Source of the DNA: Astropecten irregularis
Taxonomy: Eukaryota > Echinodermata > Asteroidea > Paxillosida > Astropectinidae
Direction: 5' to 3'
Length of the DNA stretch: 64,000 nucleotides
Assembly: GCA_963971285.1 (NCBI GenBank)
Contig: OZ020244.1
Location: 13,826,001-13,890,000 of the forward strand
The translations under genes were made by a program, and so were the position numbers. Shown here piece after piece: positions 42,107-53,729 of the stretch. Within the stretch, counting starts at the first letter, position 1; the number at the start of each line of letters is the position of its first letter. Below the pieces are notes generated by a model. That model was not told where the DNA came from. It made no database searches and worked only from the letters and a program-made list of their open reading frames with translations.

Positions 42107-44702
42107 CAATAAGTATATTCTCCTCCCCACTTCCACATGGTGCGTGATCAATGCTATGCCAGACGGTAGCTGCATCACAGGAAGGTGTAGTAGCTGCAGC
42201 TCCTGGGCATGCTGCATCACAGGAAGGTGTAGTAGCTGCTCCTGGGCCTGCTGCATCACAGGAAGGTGTAGTAGCTGCTCCTGGGCCTGCAGCTGCATCA
42301 CAGGAAGGTGTAGTAGCTGCTCCTGGGCATGCTGCATCACAGGAAGGTGTAGTAGCTGCTCCTGGGCCTGCTGCATCACAGGAAGGTGTATTAGCTGCTC
42401 CTGGGCCTGCAGCTGCATCACAGGAAGGTGTAGTAGCTGCTCCTGGGCATGCTGCATCACAGGAAGGTGTAGTAGCTGCTCCTGGGCCTGCAGCTGCATC
42501 ACAGGAAGGTGTAGTAGCTGCTCCGGGGCCTGCAGCTGCATCAAAGGAAGGTGTAGTAGCTGCTCCTGGGCCTGCTGCATCACAGGAAGGTGTATTAGCT
42601 GCTCCTGGGCCTGCAGCTGCATCACAGGAAGGTGTAGTAGCTGCTCCTGGGCATGCTGCATCACAGGAAGGTGTAGTAGCTGCTCCTGGGCCTGCAGCTG
42701 CATCACAGGAAGGTGTAGTAGCTGCTCCGGGGCCTGCAGCTGCATCAAAGGAAGGTGTAGTAGCTGCTCCTGGGCCTGCTGCATCACAGAAAGGTGAAGT
42801 AGCTGCTCCTGGGCCTGCTGCATCACAGGAAGGTGTAGTAGCTGCTCCTGGGCCTGCTGCATCACAGGAAGGTGTAGTAGCTGCTCCTGGGCCTGCAGCT
42901 GCATCACAGGAAGGTGTAGTAGCTGCTCCTGGGCATGCTGCATCACAGGAAGGTGTAGTAGCTGCTCCTGGGCCTGCTGCATCACAGGAAGGTGTATTAG
43001 CTGCTCCTGGGCCTGCAGCTGCATCACAGGAAGGTGTAGTAGCTGCTCCTGGGCATGCTGCATCACAGGAAGGTGTAGTAGCTGCTCCTGGGCCTGCAGC
43101 TGCATCACAGGAAGGTGTAGTAGCTGCTCCGGGGCCTGCAGCTGCATCAAAGGAAGGTGTAGTAGCTGCTCCTGGGCCTGCTGCATCACAGGAAGGTGTA
43201 TTAGCTGCTCCTGGGCCTGCAGCTGCATCACAGGAAGGTGTAGTAGCTGCTCCTGGGCATGCTGCATCACAGGAAGGTGAAGTAGCTGCTCCTGGGCCTG
43301 CAGCTGCATCACAGGAAGGTGTAGTAGCTGCTCCGGGGCCTGCAGCTGCATCAAAGGAAGGTGAAGTAGCTGCTCCTGGGCCTGCTGCATCACAGAAAGG
43401 TGAAGTAGCTGCTCCTGGGCCTGCTGCATCACAGGAAGGTGTAGTAGCTGCTCCTGGGCCTGCAGCTGCATCACAGGAAGGTGTAGTAGCTGCTCCTGGG
43501 CCTGCTGCATCACAGGAAGGTGTAGTAGCTGCTCCTGGGCCTGCTGCATCACAGGAAGGTGTAGTAGCTGCTCCTGGGCCTGCTGCATCACAGGAAGGTG
43601 TAGTAGCTGCTCCGGGGCCTGCAGCTGCATCAAAGGAAGGTGTAGTAGCTGCTCCTGGGCCTGCTGCATCACAGGAAGGTGTATTAGCTGCTCCTGGGCC
43701 TGCAGCTGCATCACAGGAAGGTGTAGTAGCTGCTCCTGGGCATGCTGCATCACAGGAAGGTGTAGTAGCTGCTCCTGGGCCTGCAGCTGCATCACAGGAA
43801 GGTGTAGTAGCTGCTCCGGGGCCTGCAGCTGCATCAAAGGAAGGTGTAGTAGCTGCTCCTGGGCCTGCTGCATCACAGAAAGGTGAAGTAGCTGCTCCTG
43901 GGCCTGCTGCATCACAGGAAGGTGTAGTAGCTGCTCCTGGGCCTGCAGCTGCATCACAGGAAGGTGTAGTAGCTGCTCCTGGGCCTGCTGCATCACAGGA
44001 AGGTGTAGTAGCTGCTCCTGGGCCTGCTGCATCACAGGAAGGTGTAGTAGCTGCTCCTGGGCCTGCTGCATCACAGGAAGGTGTAGTAGCTGCTCCTGGG
44101 CATGCTGCATCACAGGAAGGTGTAGTAGCTGCTCCTGGGCCTGCTGCATCACAGGAAGGTGTAGTAGCTGCTCCTGGGCCTGCAGCTGCATCACAGGAAG
44201 GTGTAGTAGCTGCTCCTGGGCCTGCTGCATCACAGGAAGGTGTAGTAGCTGCTCCTGGGCCTGCTGCATCACAGGAAGGTGTAGTAGCTGCTCCTGGGCC
44301 TGCTGCATCACAGGAAGGTGTAGTAGCTGCTCCTGGGCCTGCAGCTGCATCACAGGAAGGTGTAGTAGCTGCTCCTGGGCCTGCTGCATCACAGGAAGGT
44401 GTAGTAGCTGCTCCTGGGCCTGCTGGCATCACAGGAGGGTGTAGTAGCTGCTCCTGGGCCTGCAGCTGCATCACAGGAAGGTGTAGTAGCTGCTCCTGGG
44501 CCTGCTGCATCACAGGAAGGTGTAGTAGCTGCTCCTGGGCCTGCTGCATCACAGGAAGGTGTAGTAGCTGCTCCTGGGCCTGCTGCATCACAGGAAGATG
44601 TAGTAGCTGCTCCTGGGCATGCTGCAGATTCTCTAAGTGTTGTACCTACTCCTGGGTAACGTGTACCATTACGACGAGATGTTGAAGCAGATGATGCCTT
44701 GT
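42107..44702 (-). pseudogene. transposase gene exon 2, coding minisatellite
   Basis: The exon starts after an AATAG acceptor with DKASSASTSRRNGTRYPGVG, runs through about 60 units of 39 or 42 bp (GPGAATTPSCDAA or GPGAATTPSCDAAA), and ends SIDHAPCGSGEENILI before a GTTAGT donor. Its length, 2596, is one more than a multiple of three. An extra G at 44425-44426 (GCTGGCATC instead of GCTGCATC) is the likely cause; it shifts the reading at the seventh unit. Units contain one cysteine each. Because neither strand of the unit contains a stop in most frames, several other long open frames overlap; the splice sites and flanking exons favour the minus strand. Block patterns of variant units recur, a sign of unequal exchange. 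Confidence 0.6.
42170..44640. repeat. 39/42-bp minisatellite array, about 60 units
   Basis: The unit contains GCATCACAGGAAGGTGTAGT followed by AGCTGCTCCTGGGCCT; 42-bp units have an extra GCA before GCTGCATCA. Variants (GGGCAT, TTAGCTG, CCGGGGCC, TCAAAGG, CAGAAAGG) form longer patterns that recur along the array, for example around 42.4-42.8, 42.9-43.4 and 43.6-43.9 kb. Confidence 0.95.
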
Positions 44703-45415
44703 CTATTAAAAATGATTTGTGACAAAGAGACCTAAATATAATTAGCTTATATACACCAATTATACTCTTACATAAGACCTGGTCAACAGTAGGACTAAGT
44801 TCACAATTATAAATAAGATGTGTATGAATTGGAATAAAAGGTAGAGTATGGACCACATACTTATTAATTAAAGAGGATGTTCTTTAAAAAAAGCAAACCT
44901 CACGTTAGAACTATAGGCCTATCCATTAGATTAGTTGACATGAGAAAAATGTTTATCTCACACTGAATATAGAAAGAGGTCTTTTTTGATGATTTTTTTC
45001 CCAGCCCAAATTCTCCCCAAAATAATTCTCCAAATTTCTTCAATGGGGGTAGCGGACAAATCTTTGTGATTTTGTGACGTGAAGTACATGTAAGATATGG
45101 GAGCCTTTCCTTAAAATAGTAACGTCACTGATGCCACTTATTTTTATACTCCGCAAACTATTGATCCGCATAACACAACCGAAGAATAGCAGTGGACGCA
45201 TTGGTTTCTTTCAAAAACTGACAAAAAAAAAAACCTCCCCTGAAATTCTGAAGTGCTCATAACAAATATTATACAGCGTTCACAAAGTCCCATTATCTGA
45301 GTCCGGTACACACGATACGGTATACTACATGTATACATGTACAACCATGCATTCCCCCCCCCCCCCCCCCCCCCTCATGTCAAGGAATTCCGAGGTTTGT
45401 TAAGTAAAAGGGGTT

Positions 45416-45830
45416 CCTGAGGTTTAGTACACTAATTTTAGCTGGTACCCAGCTTCTAGAAACCTAATACAACTCTTCATCTATAGGGCCGTGGGTACCA
45501 GCTAACCTGAGTGTACTAAACCTCAGAAAAAATTTCTTCACGGTACTTGCGCCGAAAATGTCTCCAAATGACAACTAAAACATCACAAATCATCTTGAAA
45601 ATCTCTCCATCCTTTCTCCGATAGTCAGGGATGAAATGCAGCCTTTTTCCTTGTACTAGTCACGATCATTCCATGTGATGAAAATCGATGTTTTTCGACG
45701 GAAAACCAGACGACCGCGATCGGAAGTCAGCCATTTTGTGTGGCTCTGTCCACACATGTGTAGTCTTTGCGATGTTTTTGTTGTCATTTGGTGACATTTT
45801 CGGTGCAAGTACCGTGAAGTAAATTTTTTT
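45416..45830. mobile_element. two small foldback repeats in transposon intron
   Basis: First foldback: CTGAGGTTTAGTACACTAA with GCTGGTACCC (45417-45450) against GGGTACCAGC and GTGTACTAAACCTCAG (45492-45524). Second: TTCACGGTACTTGCGCCGAA at 45537 against TTCGGTGCAAGTACCGTGAA at 45799-45818, extended inwards by CAAATGACAAC against GTTGTCATTTG. Both lie between exon 2 and exon 1. Confidence 0.7.
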
Positions 45831-46116
45831 TTTGTGTATAATTCTCTTGGGCGCTAGACTGATCCTCAACCTCAAAATTAAAAAAAGGGAGTTCAGCGCC
45901 CAAGACTGCCAAGTAACTTGGTCTACCATTTGTACTACTAGTACTACTAGTAGTACTTTACTAGTAGGCCTAGTAGTAGTAGCCTACTAATAAAGTACTA
46001 GGTTTACTATATAAGTTTGGTAATCGGTTTTGCTTGAATTATCATCATTTTGCTTTAAGTAACATAATAACAAAATATTATATTTCTCCATGGCATTAAC
46101 TAGTAAGAATGCTTAC

Positions 46117-46171
46117 CTTGTCGATTTCGAAGTTTGGCTAACTTCAGCATCACCAGTCCTCGACTGGCCAT
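46117..46171 (-). CDS. transposase gene exon 1
   Basis: ATG at 46171 opens MASRGLVMLKLAKLRNRQ and ends in a consensus donor GTAAGC with one base left over (phase 1), which fits exon 2 to give an aspartate at the junction. The start resembles the MASRAKRK start of the second transposase gene at 58509. A TATA-like sequence lies about 65 bp upstream (46233-46241). Confidence 0.55.
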
Positions 46172-46410
46172 TTTGCAGCCGCAGCTTCAGGCAATGAATG
46201 CCTCGCGTGTAAGTCTGCTAAGCATACCGCACGTATATATTGTTATTATCAGACTACTGCACTTGTTTACGCAGTATGCAGTCAGGGTGCAAAACTAAAT
46301 ATACGCTCTGCCTACAATGCACTGTCGATGTCTACATGGCATGATCAGGCAGAAATGCTCATCTATAGATACAATATGGACAGTGTATCGATGTTACTGG
46401 CAGTTATTTG

Positions 46411-46956
46411 GGCAAAAGCGGTGCATATTGAGATACTTCTCTATGACACAAAACAATCCATGCATAGCGGCCGACTTTAATTTGTCAAAAGGGTGTATCA
46501 TTATATACACCTTTCTACACGATTTATTAATGTACAAAGCAAACGACCCTTAAATGGCAAAAAGCTGTATTCAGAGATATACCACTCTTTTTAAAATGTG
46601 TACATAAAATAAATTTGAGTTCTTCTCAGCAAAAGGGTTCATCAAGGGATAAATAACCTTTGACAAGAAATATTGTTCGAAAAAACGAACAAATTTTCCA
46701 GGAAGACAGATGTATGATACAGTTAAGCTATTTTGCCGTGTCAAATGTGCAGGTCTGTAGATCGTACAAGGAGATACACCTTTTTGCCGAAAAAATCTTA
46801 ATCTGAAGGTGCAAAACTATCAGAGATAGCACATGCTAGCTTTAAAACGATGCATCGTATGAACTTGACACTTCGCCCAATGGAAAAAGCGCCCTCACTT
46901 TACCTAGAACCGTTTTAATCTCAAAAAGTGAAAAAAGTGAGTTACACCCTTTTGCC
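46411..46956. promoter_or_regulatory. right subterminal motif cluster
   Basis: Variants of GGCAAAAGGGTGTATC lie at 46411-46427, 46484-46499, 46556-46572 and 46629-46644 on the plus strand, and at 46773-46788 and 46941-46956 (terminus) on the minus strand. The two outer copies are inverted relative to the inner ones. Confidence 0.55.
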
Positions 46957-47092
46957 ATCAGAGGGCCGAACAGTCTCCATACGTCCAATGCTGCCTCTGA
47001 TTTTTTTCTTAATTTCAGACTTTTAGATGTAACTTGTGCTTAAAACTTCCGAATACGATCTCCCTTCTTATTATTACGACCCCCGCCCCTTA

Positions 47093-47450
47093 AAGGTAGT
47101 ATCATACTTTGGTTTTTATCAAAGAACTACAGATTCATGGGCAAAAATATCAAGAAAGATACAGTAACAGTCATCTGTGAAAATTTCAGTCCCATACGGT
47201 GCCCACATTAAGAAAAAACAGTGACAAACGGCCAAAGTATTTAAATAAATCTTTTCTCTTTTATTTTAGATCTTTTAAAAGATCAAAAAGATTTTCGGTC
47301 GTTGTTTTACTGATTTATGAATACATACGTCATTTCAGGCGGAACAATTTTAACGGTAGGTTTCTACCAGCATCATCTTCATACCCTGCAAATTATACGT
47401 AAATCTGAAAATTTCTGTTTTGGTCTTTTACCAAAGTATGATACTACCTT
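47093..47450. mobile_element. TA-flanked MITE, full copy
   Basis: AAGGTAGTATCATACTTTGG starts the element and its exact inverse ends it; TA lies on both sides (47091-47092, 47451-47452). Related copies are at 29391-29653 and 53730-54058. TA duplication suggests Tc1/mariner mobilisation. Confidence 0.85.
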
Positions 47451-47452
47451 TA

Positions 47453-49900
47453 AGTAGGAGGCCATTGTTAATATTTATAATAAAACAAAGGGAACAAAAA
47501 AAATTCTCACCCTTCAATCAAAATAATTTATTCCGGTGCATTTTAAAACCATTTTCAATACGTGTGATTTGATTTTTTGCCATATTGTATGCTTCAAGAT
47601 AAAAAACAAATCTCGCGCCAAACGAATCCTCTGTTTCAAGTTGTAATCGAAACATTTGAGGCCGTGTCCAAATTCATACAAGCATGAAAAGTTTGTTAGG
47701 GCAACCTTCTTCTTGATTCCGACTTTAGGATTTCATCATAAAAGCACTTTTTTATTTCAATCCCCTCCCTTCTTCCTAAAAGGGCGCCCGTCTTACAGCC
47801 TCTGTCAAATACGAAAAAGGAACATGCCCCTGTGACAGCCCCCAAACGGAGAGTCGAGCTACTATTGCCTGGTGGCTTTACCACCTGGGAGGGGTGGAGG
47901 CTTCTATCCCCCCCTATTGATGTCAGAGCCCCTCCCCAATTTGATTGCGTGTTTAGAATGGACCTTTCCCATAAAATATGCTAATTAGATACGCGCACGC
48001 ATCACTGGTTGGCAAACTACATGCCCTCTGCGTTTTATGTGTTACGGTACCCCGGTACGTACAAGCTTAATGGACCTCCAACTTTCTTGCCAACCAGAAG
48101 TGCATTTTGCGCATATCTAATTAGCAAATTTCATGGGAAAGGTCCATTGCCTAATTGAGTTTAATTTATTGTGTCCAGTACCCCCCCCCCCCCCAACATG
48201 GATGCACACCTTGTGCCACTTCCCCCAAGGAATTTGACTCCAGTTAATTAAGCTACTACTTTTGTCATGTAAGTGGTCAATTATGATTGACACTACCACT
48301 GCCGACAATAACATTGTTTTTGAAACTCTCAGAACAGCAATTGAATTTGGCTTCTATATAATCTACTTCTAAGCCCCCATCTCCCCCCCCCCCCCCCCCC
48401 CCCAAGAAAAAATAATTTAGTTTCATCATTTCCCAGTAAAGGAATACAGTGGAGGTAGTTATGCAGAAATTCAATGTCCGTGTGAAACTAAAAACGACAA
48501 ATAACACAATGTATGTAGGATAGAACAAGAGGCAGTTAACACAATCAGGTTTTCTTTTGTCATTTAATCTCACTCTCACAAGAGTTAGTTGTTTTATTCC
48601 TCACAGACTTTGCATAATCAAGTGAAAACATAAGATTAATTTCTTAATTCTTAATTAGTCAATCATAATTAAACCTATCATGGCTGTAATGTTTTGCTAC
48701 ACATATTTATACATAAACTTCACGCTCTGATGCATATTTGAAAATCTGCAGAGGTCGATTTCACGAAGCACTAAAATTTATCTTAAATGTTAATTGATCT
48801 TCATTGCTAATCAAGTTCTTTCATCGAATACGAATCACTTCATGGTGGACATCTTGACAACTCCAGAAATTGTTGAGCATTAACACTAACTGCAAAATTA
48901 TTACAAATTTAACATGTAAAAGTGAAAGGTTTAATCAAATCCATGAGGTGCCAAGAGGGCCTGTATGACACTAAGATCAATCTTAACTTTGTCTTGTCGG
49001 TATCACCATAGTGATTTGCATTTTGACATCACCCTTTGCTTGACAATTAAAATTTGCTTCACTGGACTCAATATATAGGGACCGTGGTTTCATGTCCCAC
49101 TACTACTCCCAGTTATGACTCATCAAGGACAATTATACCCATGTTGATGATGCTCCACTTCATTACATCTGAAGTAGTTGTTACTACGAAAGCTTATGTA
49201 GTTTTTCTCATAGTTAGTCTTTAAGTGCTATCCTAATTTTCTTTATTATTTTGATAAACTGACACGGCTACCCACAATATTCTTCGAATTAAAATTCATT
49301 CACTTTAAAAGATAAATCAAAGTGTAACATGAAATTTACCCCTAGATGTATATCTATCTAAGTTTGAGTTGAATATTGAATGATAGTTTAGAAGATCTGT
49401 AATCTGTACGTAGGCAACCTAGGCCTAATGCAGAATGTCTTTCTAAAGATCTCTATCCAATATGGCGGCGCGTCAGTTAGCCGATGTACACAAAGTACAT
49501 AGGCCTAGGCTATGCTACATAATCATAATCTACATAGGGCCTATGTACATTACATGTACATGTATGCCTACATGTAATTCTAGTTGTGAACACAATTGTT
49601 GACCGCGAAATGTCCCGATCTTTGATCATGTGTTGCCTCTTGGCACGAAGTCTTAAACAAAAGAGATGACTTGCGTTTTAAGATTCCGTCACAAATCCGC
49701 TTGAGAAGCGCACACGATCATAAATGCGATATGTTATGGGGTCTAGAACAACATTACGAGCAAAGCCGTGTGAGGTGCCATTTTCAACCCAGCGCTAACG
49801 CTATACTCCCATGCCTGTGCGTGCATGTACATACGGTTAACCGTTTACATACATGCTGTACGTGTGTTTTGTATAAGTAGTGTTCTTTCGTTTTATACCG
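47453..49900. other. mostly non-coding stretch with one MITE and C tracts
   Basis: C runs of 14 and 20 bases lie at about 48180 and 48382. At 49458-49475 CCAATATGGCGGCGCG resembles a YY1-type initiator with an ATG, but the following frame is short and unrecognised. A foldback is listed separately. Confidence 0.35.
47957..48148. mobile_element. 192-bp foldback MITE
   Basis: AATGGACCTTTCCCAT and ATGCTAATTAGATA at the left pair with TATCTAATTAGCA and ATGGGAAAGGTCCATT at the right. Inner GGTTGGCAA faces TTGCCAACC. No target duplication is clear. Confidence 0.7.
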
Positions 49901-50291
49901 TAGGCCAGATGCGTTAGACCGTTGACGTTCAGTATCCAATTAGAATCCAGGGCAGACAAAAGAGACCGCCCATCGGGACGTGTCCAATCATATACCCGCG
50001 TTGCGCCTGCGTCAGACCGTATTTAAATATTCACGAAGTGTGGGCTGTTCAATATTGAACAGGTTGACATGTGAGTCAAGCCTGAAAACCAGCCAAGCTT
50101 GTTTGGAAATTTAGCTACAACTTGAAGAACATTGGGTCTCATGCAATTTCAAGTCGCAGCCAAGACTAACGGTGTAAAGTAATATGGCTGCGGCTTCAAT
50201 AGGGCGTGGAGCATGCAAGTGAGGTAAACGTGAAGTCATTGTTCGTCTGAACAATGGCGCACAGGGAGCAGGATATTCAAGTAGAATAGGG

Positions 50292-50606
50292 ATGCATCTG
50301 CCGTTTCCAAATGAAACATACCTCCTTGGTGACAACGGATATGCAAATCGCTTCCCTATTATGACCAAATTCAGAGCAAACCAAATACAACAGGTTCTCA
50401 ACAATGATGACCGCATCGCCATGCGTATCTTCAACGAGGAACACGCCAGATATAGAATTTACGTCGAGCATGTCATGGCATACTTCAAATCATATAGCGC
50501 TGTGAAGGATGTGTACCGACACCCACGTTGGATGTTGCCTATTGTAACAGAATTGTGTGCCTTTTTGGCACAAAGACACATCACTTTGTCTGAGGAAATT
50601 CATTAA
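50292..50606 (+). pseudogene. PIF/Harbinger (HARBI1-like) nuclease C-terminal fragment
   Basis: The frame reads ETYLLGDNGYANRFPIMTKF, then FNEEHARYRIYVEHVMAYFK, then a tail with HPRWMLPIVTELCAFL. The GD-x-x-Y box with its catalytic aspartate and the FN..H...R..VE...... K block with the final glutamate are the second half of the DDE nuclease of HARBI1-like proteins. The first catalytic aspartate and the Myb-like partner protein are not seen, so this is a 5'-truncated fragment; upstream sequence may carry some more of the frame (about 50225 onwards). Confidence 0.7.
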
Positions 50607-51149
50607 ATGAAGATGAGAATCTGAAATGTTTTGAGCTTCTTGTTTGTAATTATTATGACTTTCTTACACATGATAATGTTTATTCTAAGTGACCCAACAA
50701 CATTAAGAGTAATTCAAAATCTTTATAAAACAGTAAAAGTTGGAAAAAAGCACTTGTCATTAACGATCTAATAATTATGACATCTTTCAGGTTAACTTAG
50801 TCGTTGAGGAATGTTTCCTCATGTTATTAGCAACCTTCGACCTAAAATGCAAAATAGCGCAAAAAACAACTTACTTTACTCACAATACATCCGCTCCCCC
50901 GGTTGTAAACTATTTTGGACCAAGTTTTCATAAATCTACACAAACTAAACTAAAGGTATTGTTTTGGAAGTATCGCAACTTCGGCTATAGTTAGAAGGAA
51001 CGGCTCAATTTCAAAGGATTTAAAAGTGGCCGCTTGGAGAATCTGTATTTGTGGCCGTACATTGTACATGAATTCTTTTTTAAGCCGTAAAATTATTTTA
51101 TTCTTTCACTCTTTTCAAATGCAGCGACCTCAAATGTCGATGCGTATTA
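50607..51149. other. non-coding stretch
   Basis: No recognised gene or element. Confidence 0.3.
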
Positions 51150-51700
51150 ATAGATGCGACGGCTTTCCCTGTTCGTCATTTATTACTGAACCGTCGATGC
51201 TCATTGATATTTAGATGCGACGGTTCTCCTCGTCGTTCCTTTATCAGTTAACCGTCGATGCTCATTGATATTTAGATGCGACGGTTCTCCTCGTGGTCCC
51301 TTTATCAGTTAACCGTCGATGCTCATTGATATTTAGATGTGACGGTTCTCCTCGTGGTCCCTTTATCAGTTAACCGTCGATGCTCATTGATATTTAGATG
51401 CGACGGTTCTCCTCGTGGTCCCTTTATCAGTTAACCGTCGATGCTCATTGATATTTAGATGCGACGGTTCTCCTCGTGGTCCCTTTATCAGTTAACCGTC
51501 GATGCTCATTGATATTTAGATGCGACGGTTCTCCTCGTGGTCCCTTTATCAGTTAACCGTCGATGCTCATTGATATTTAGATGCGACGGTTCTCCTCGTG
51601 GTTCCTTTATCAGTGAACCGTCGATGCTCATTGGTATTTAGGTGCAACCGTATAATCATTTTAAATGCAAATAATTTTCGATGCTCATTGATATTGGACG
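51150..51700. repeat. 61-bp hairpin satellite, eight units
   Basis: Each unit contains GCGACGGTTCTCCTCGTGG and TTATCAGTTAACCGTCGATG then CTCATTGATATTTA. CGACGGTT and AACCGTCG are inverted and spaced about 24 bp, so every unit can form a hairpin. Central units are nearly identical; the first and last are diverged, the usual pattern of a homogenised array. Confidence 0.9.
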
Positions 51701-53727
51701 CCCGTTTTCCCCACCTGGCTTTTAATCAGTGTGCATTTACGTAACGTACATGTATTAGATGTAATAAAAAGAAAGATTTGGAAAGTTACTAAATTGATGT
51801 CAATGTTTGTCTTTATTTTCAAATTGTCAATTTTACAGACTAAATTATAGTGCTTACCCGATATGAAAGCTTTTTTTCATATAACATACACATAAAATGT
51901 AGAATTAAAAAATTTGTTTGCAAAGTTGCCCCTGTTTGTTTATTATTATATAAATAAATAAATACATATACGGCTATAATGACCGTAAGATATACATGAG
52001 GTGTTGCAACGGGGGAGGGGGCATGATAAGAGGAATGACATTTTTAAATCGACAGAAAATAAGAACGCCGTATTATGGGGAAATGTAGCCCAGGACGCAA
52101 AACCTGAATACGCTATTGTCATTGTTATGTTGCCCATTCTTTTGACCCAAGTGCAGACTGTGTGGCAGATCTACAATACTTGAATGAACTGGACACGTGG
52201 ACATGTTCTCAAGACTTAGCAGTTATTCGATAATGAAGTAACAATAGTGTAAATGCCAACAGGCCTGAAAGTTTTAGCTTGACTCCACGCCCGTAGGAAG
52301 CTGTGGAATGCTTCTCTGCGCGCCTATTAGCAATGCATGGACAAAGGGATTTGAGTCTCACTTTCACTGAATATGTATATATGCCTAATCATTGCCTAAT
52401 CCGTCAAGCACTAGCATTTGATTGGACTGGTACACGACTTACTGGTTCTATTGTTGTTGGTTGCATACGATTGGACAGCGCTCGTCGTACTTATCTGCAC
52501 GGGTTCCAAACGGTTCAAAACGAAAGAACACTAGTAGGCCTACACGTCCTTTTAACACACGTCGATCGTGACATGACACTGGACTAACATGACCAAAGCT
52601 CGCCAGGATCGGGTTTTGATCAGCATTGTTTTGTATTACTTGTAACGTTAGTCAGACCTATACCGAGTCCAATTAATGACAACAAAGGAACCACAACCCA
52701 TTGAACTCAACATGGGCTAATCTCCGCGTCCCGACTGTACTTACCACAGCTGTAGGCATATTATTAACAGTCATGACAGTGTTGACAGACAAAACTTGAA
52801 ACAGAATTACTGTTTCCACATCCTTAGCCAGGCTGGGAAGATAGGTGGACGTCGGTTCAATATGCCACTACACGTTGTATTTTACTTGAGCATCACAGGT
52901 AGCCTAGTTCACTACTTACTTCCGAACTTCGCCGAGGAATATTTTATTCGATATAAATACTGTACAAGGCTAGCAAGCGTATGTATCATAGCATGTACTG
53001 TACGTACGTACATGTTAGTCAAAGCCACACAATACACGGACACTATGCAATATGTAATTTACTGCTGTGGCCGGCCGTGGGCCGGGTACGATGTACAGCT
53101 TCAGGCACTACTTTGTTAACTTACGATAAATATTAATTCGCCGAAACCACACATTGACCAATAGGTCACGACGGTTTCAAAGGCGTGGGATCCACACATT
53201 GACACCCGCAAGAGAAGGGGGGGGGGGGGGAGTCACAAAATGTTTTGTAGAAGAAAATGTTTCTTTGAGCCCCCCCCCCCCCCCCCAAGACAAAATCCTT
53301 GGTGCGCCGGTAATAAGAATTGGTCAAACGTTTCCAAATCATAGCCTAGGTCCGCCATGTTTTGTTGTAAATTAACACGATGATTTTTTAATTGGAAATC
53401 AATTTGAAATGCATCTTGCTGCAAAGTATGGGGAAAAAATTATGAAATGACATTAGAAGCATTTTCTGCTTGTTCTAAATAAGGTGATATATAAAATACA
53501 TGTAGCCCTAATAATGATCTCATTTGGAAACCTCAAGGTTATTCTATATATTATAATCGTTTATTTTCCATTCACCAGCTGATAAATTATGCTTCGATGA
53601 AAAATTAAATCTTTCATTTGAAAGATATCCCTTGACGTTTCTTTCGTTTGTCTTCTATTAATTTTAAACCACTCTTGTATCGTCACTCTATTAAGAAAAC
53701 TGTTGATTATTTCGAAGAATTCACACT
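51701..53727. other. non-coding stretch with a hAT-type end fragment
   Basis: At 53270-53312 a C tract followed by AAGACAAAATCCTTGGTGCG is the right end of the element type found complete at 36090-36286; a G tract at 53216-53230 may be its left interior. Other frames (for example 52303-52587) have no recognisable motif. Confidence 0.4.
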
Positions 53728-53729
53728 TA

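Larger units (their letters stand above)
36357..46968 (-). mobile_element. candidate 10.6-kb DNA transposon with DUF7869-like transposase
   Basis: The left end reads CGGCCCTGTGATGGCAAAAG and continues GGTGTATCTC. The right end is its inverse with one mismatch in the first 25 bases. AACA lies on both sides (36353-36356 and 46969-46972), a possible 4-bp target duplication. Within 450 bp of the left end and 560 bp of the right end the motif GGCAAAAGGGTGTATC recurs several times. The interior holds one multi-exon transposase gene on the minus strand (46171 to 38532) and a 760-bp tandem duplication. The element is inactive as sequenced because the gene frame is interrupted. The class of transposase is DUF7869-like (RNase H fold expected); no named superfamily is claimed. 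Confidence 0.65.

Noticed and set aside
42098..44685. Several very long open frames on both strands through the 39/42-bp array, up to 844 codons
   Set aside because: The units lack stops in most frames and their length is a multiple of three, so open frames arise automatically. Only the minus-strand frame that connects to splice sites and phase-matched exons is kept.
49455..49570. Short first exon after ATGGCGGCGCG
   Set aside because: The frame is short, without a donor at a sensible place and without any recognisable motif.
51150..51700. CRISPR-like array of hairpin repeats
   Set aside because: The 61-bp units are contiguous and nearly identical with no variable spacers.
52303..52587. Plus-strand frame of 94 codons
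   Set aside because: No motif, no splice sites and ordinary composition; probably chance.
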